Below, one piece after another: positions 63,248 to 64,000 of a stretch of DNA of 64,000 nucleotides. Each line of letters starts with the position of its first letter. Position 1 is the stretch's first letter. The translations under genes were made by a program, and so were the position numbers. Location: positions 1-64,000 of the forward strand of contig VJZX01000001.1 in assembly GCA_009663185.1 (NCBI GenBank), written 5' to 3'. The notes below the pieces were generated by a model that was not told the DNA's origin, did no database searches, and saw only the letters and a program-made list of their open reading frames with translations. This DNA is from Isoptericola halalbus (GTDB lineage: Bacteria > Actinomycetota > Actinomycetes > Actinomycetales > Cellulomonadaceae).

Positions 63248-64000
63248 GCGCGTCCGCCCAAGACGTCTGCGAGGCTGTCGTCGAAGAACCCAGTGGGCCA
63301 GGGATCGAGAAGTTCGCCGCGCCGGCCGAGCCGGAGTCGCTCGACTGTCGCACCGACACCGGGCTGGTTGTCGACATACAGCACCGAGACATCTTCGGGC
63401 GCGATCGTGCCCTCGCGCACCAGACGGCGTACACGAAGGAGAAGGTTCTCCGAGTGGGTCTCCGCAATGATCTGGTTGCCCTGCTCGATGACCGCTTCCA
63501 CGAAGAGATCGCCGAGGTTCGACTGGAGTCGCGGGTGAAGGTGAAGTTCGGGCTGCTCAATACAGACCACCTGACCCGACCGACCCAGACACTCGGTGAC
63601 GATCGGCAGCAGTTGGCTGACGCCATAGCCCACATCGGACAGGCTGACCTTCACCTGCGACCGATTGTCCGTGAGCTCGAACGAGTAGCCCAGTTCGGTC
63701 CCGGAACGAGCCTCGATCGCGCGGTCGACGCTGATGTCGTACGGGACCTCGAGCCTGTCGAGCCAAGCGTTGACTTCAGAGAGCAGCCGCTCGCTGCGGT
63801 GCAGACGGGAGACGAGGTCCAGCGCGGTCGGCTCATCCGATCCGTCGTTCAGGGAGACACAGCGCGGAGCGGGACGAATAGGCCCGAGCGTGCGGAGGTT
63901 CGACTGGAGGATCTCGCGGCCTTCGCGCGCGACCTCCGCGAAGGGGCCAGCAGTTGCCTTGAGCCCGTGGATCCAGCCGTGCTCAAGGTCGCCCTTCCTC
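63244..64000 (-). CDS. AAA15/OLD-like ATPase with DUF3696-type end (cut by window edge)
   Basis: The frame is open to the right edge, so only the last 251 residues are visible. They contain the ABC-type signature region LSDVGYGVSQLLPIV, Walker B VVCIEQPELHLHP, the switch ETHSENLLLR, and the end LDPWPTGFFDDSLADVL, which matches the DUF3696 C-terminus. The Walker A lies beyond the window. Such ATPases lack a TOPRIM nuclease and work with a separate effector, here the coupled PLD-like/cold-shock gene. No start can be given. Confidence 0.85.
   Translation of the reverse strand, partial: RKGDLEHGWIHGLKATAGPFAEVAREGREILQSNLRTLGPIRPAPRCVSLNDGSDEPTALDLVSRLHRSERLLSEVNAWLDRLEVPYDISVDRAIEARSGTELGYSFELTDNRSQVKVSLSDVGYGVSQLLPIVTECLGRSGQVVCIEQPELHLHPRLQSNLGDLFVEAVIEQGNQIIAETHSENLLLRVRRLVREGTIAPEDVSVLYVDNQPGVGATVERLRLGRRGELLDPWPTGFFDDSLADVLGGRA

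Overview
This window is chromosomal DNA of a very high-GC actinobacterium. The codon use, the frequent GTG starts, the tig/clpP1/clpP2/clpX neighbourhood, and several proteins tied to the deazaflavin cofactor F420 all fit the Micrococcales, probably a Cellulomonas-, Isoptericola- or Oerskovia-like genus. The genus is an inference from protein look-and-feel only.

The left part (1 to about 25.6 kb) is ordinary chromosome. It holds a coupled F420 pair (cofE and an F420-dependent oxidoreductase), a MarR-GNAT fusion divergent from an F420-reductase-like gene, valS, a Vms1/eRF1-like protein, an AroQ chorismate mutase, and the clpP1-clpP2-clpX and tig proteolysis/folding genes. A tetR-DMT exporter pair lies between tig and clpP1. 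Many small regulator-plus-target pairs follow, most with a visible dyad operator: SRPBCC-ArsR, TetR, PadR with a permease-prefix protein, an aldo-keto reductase, and a Ddn-like reductase behind a 45-bp palindrome. From 21.4 to 24.4 kb there are several frameshifted or truncated gene remnants.

At 25,665-25,699 the minus strand carries the 3' end of a tRNA-Pro gene without its 5' half. This is the usual scar at one end of an integrated element. From here to the right edge (more than 38 kb) the window reads as a mobile defence and transfer island. Its contents are: (i) DUF262 plus RelA/SpoT-like synthetase, a tight two-gene unit; (ii) a VOC/WYL regulator pair and a hydrolase remnant; (iii) a translationally coupled minus-strand restriction-modification operon of GHKL/MORC-like ATPase, Mrr nuclease-SF2 helicase, an unknown protein, Vsr endonuclease and C5 methyltransferase; (iv) four small element genes; (v) a giant sacsin-like ATPase with a C-terminal DUF3883 nuclease-like domain; (vi) a MobF (TrwC-type) relaxase-helicase; (vii) a GIY-YIG nuclease; (viii) a complete Tad-like secretion/pilus operon (lipoprotein, secreted protein, SAF protein, TadZ-like, TadA, TadB, TadC, pilin, three TadE/G-like proteins) ending in a LysM/winged-helix membrane protein; and (ix) a two-gene unit of a DUF3696-type AAA ATPase and a protein joining a phospholipase-D-like region to a cold-shock domain.

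The strongest candidates for undescribed biology are the DUF262-RelA/SpoT pair, the DUF3696 ATPase/PLD-like-CSD pair, and the Tad-like machine next to a MobF relaxase. No integrase, VirB4 or VirD4 homologue is visible, so the other end of the element must lie beyond position 64,000.
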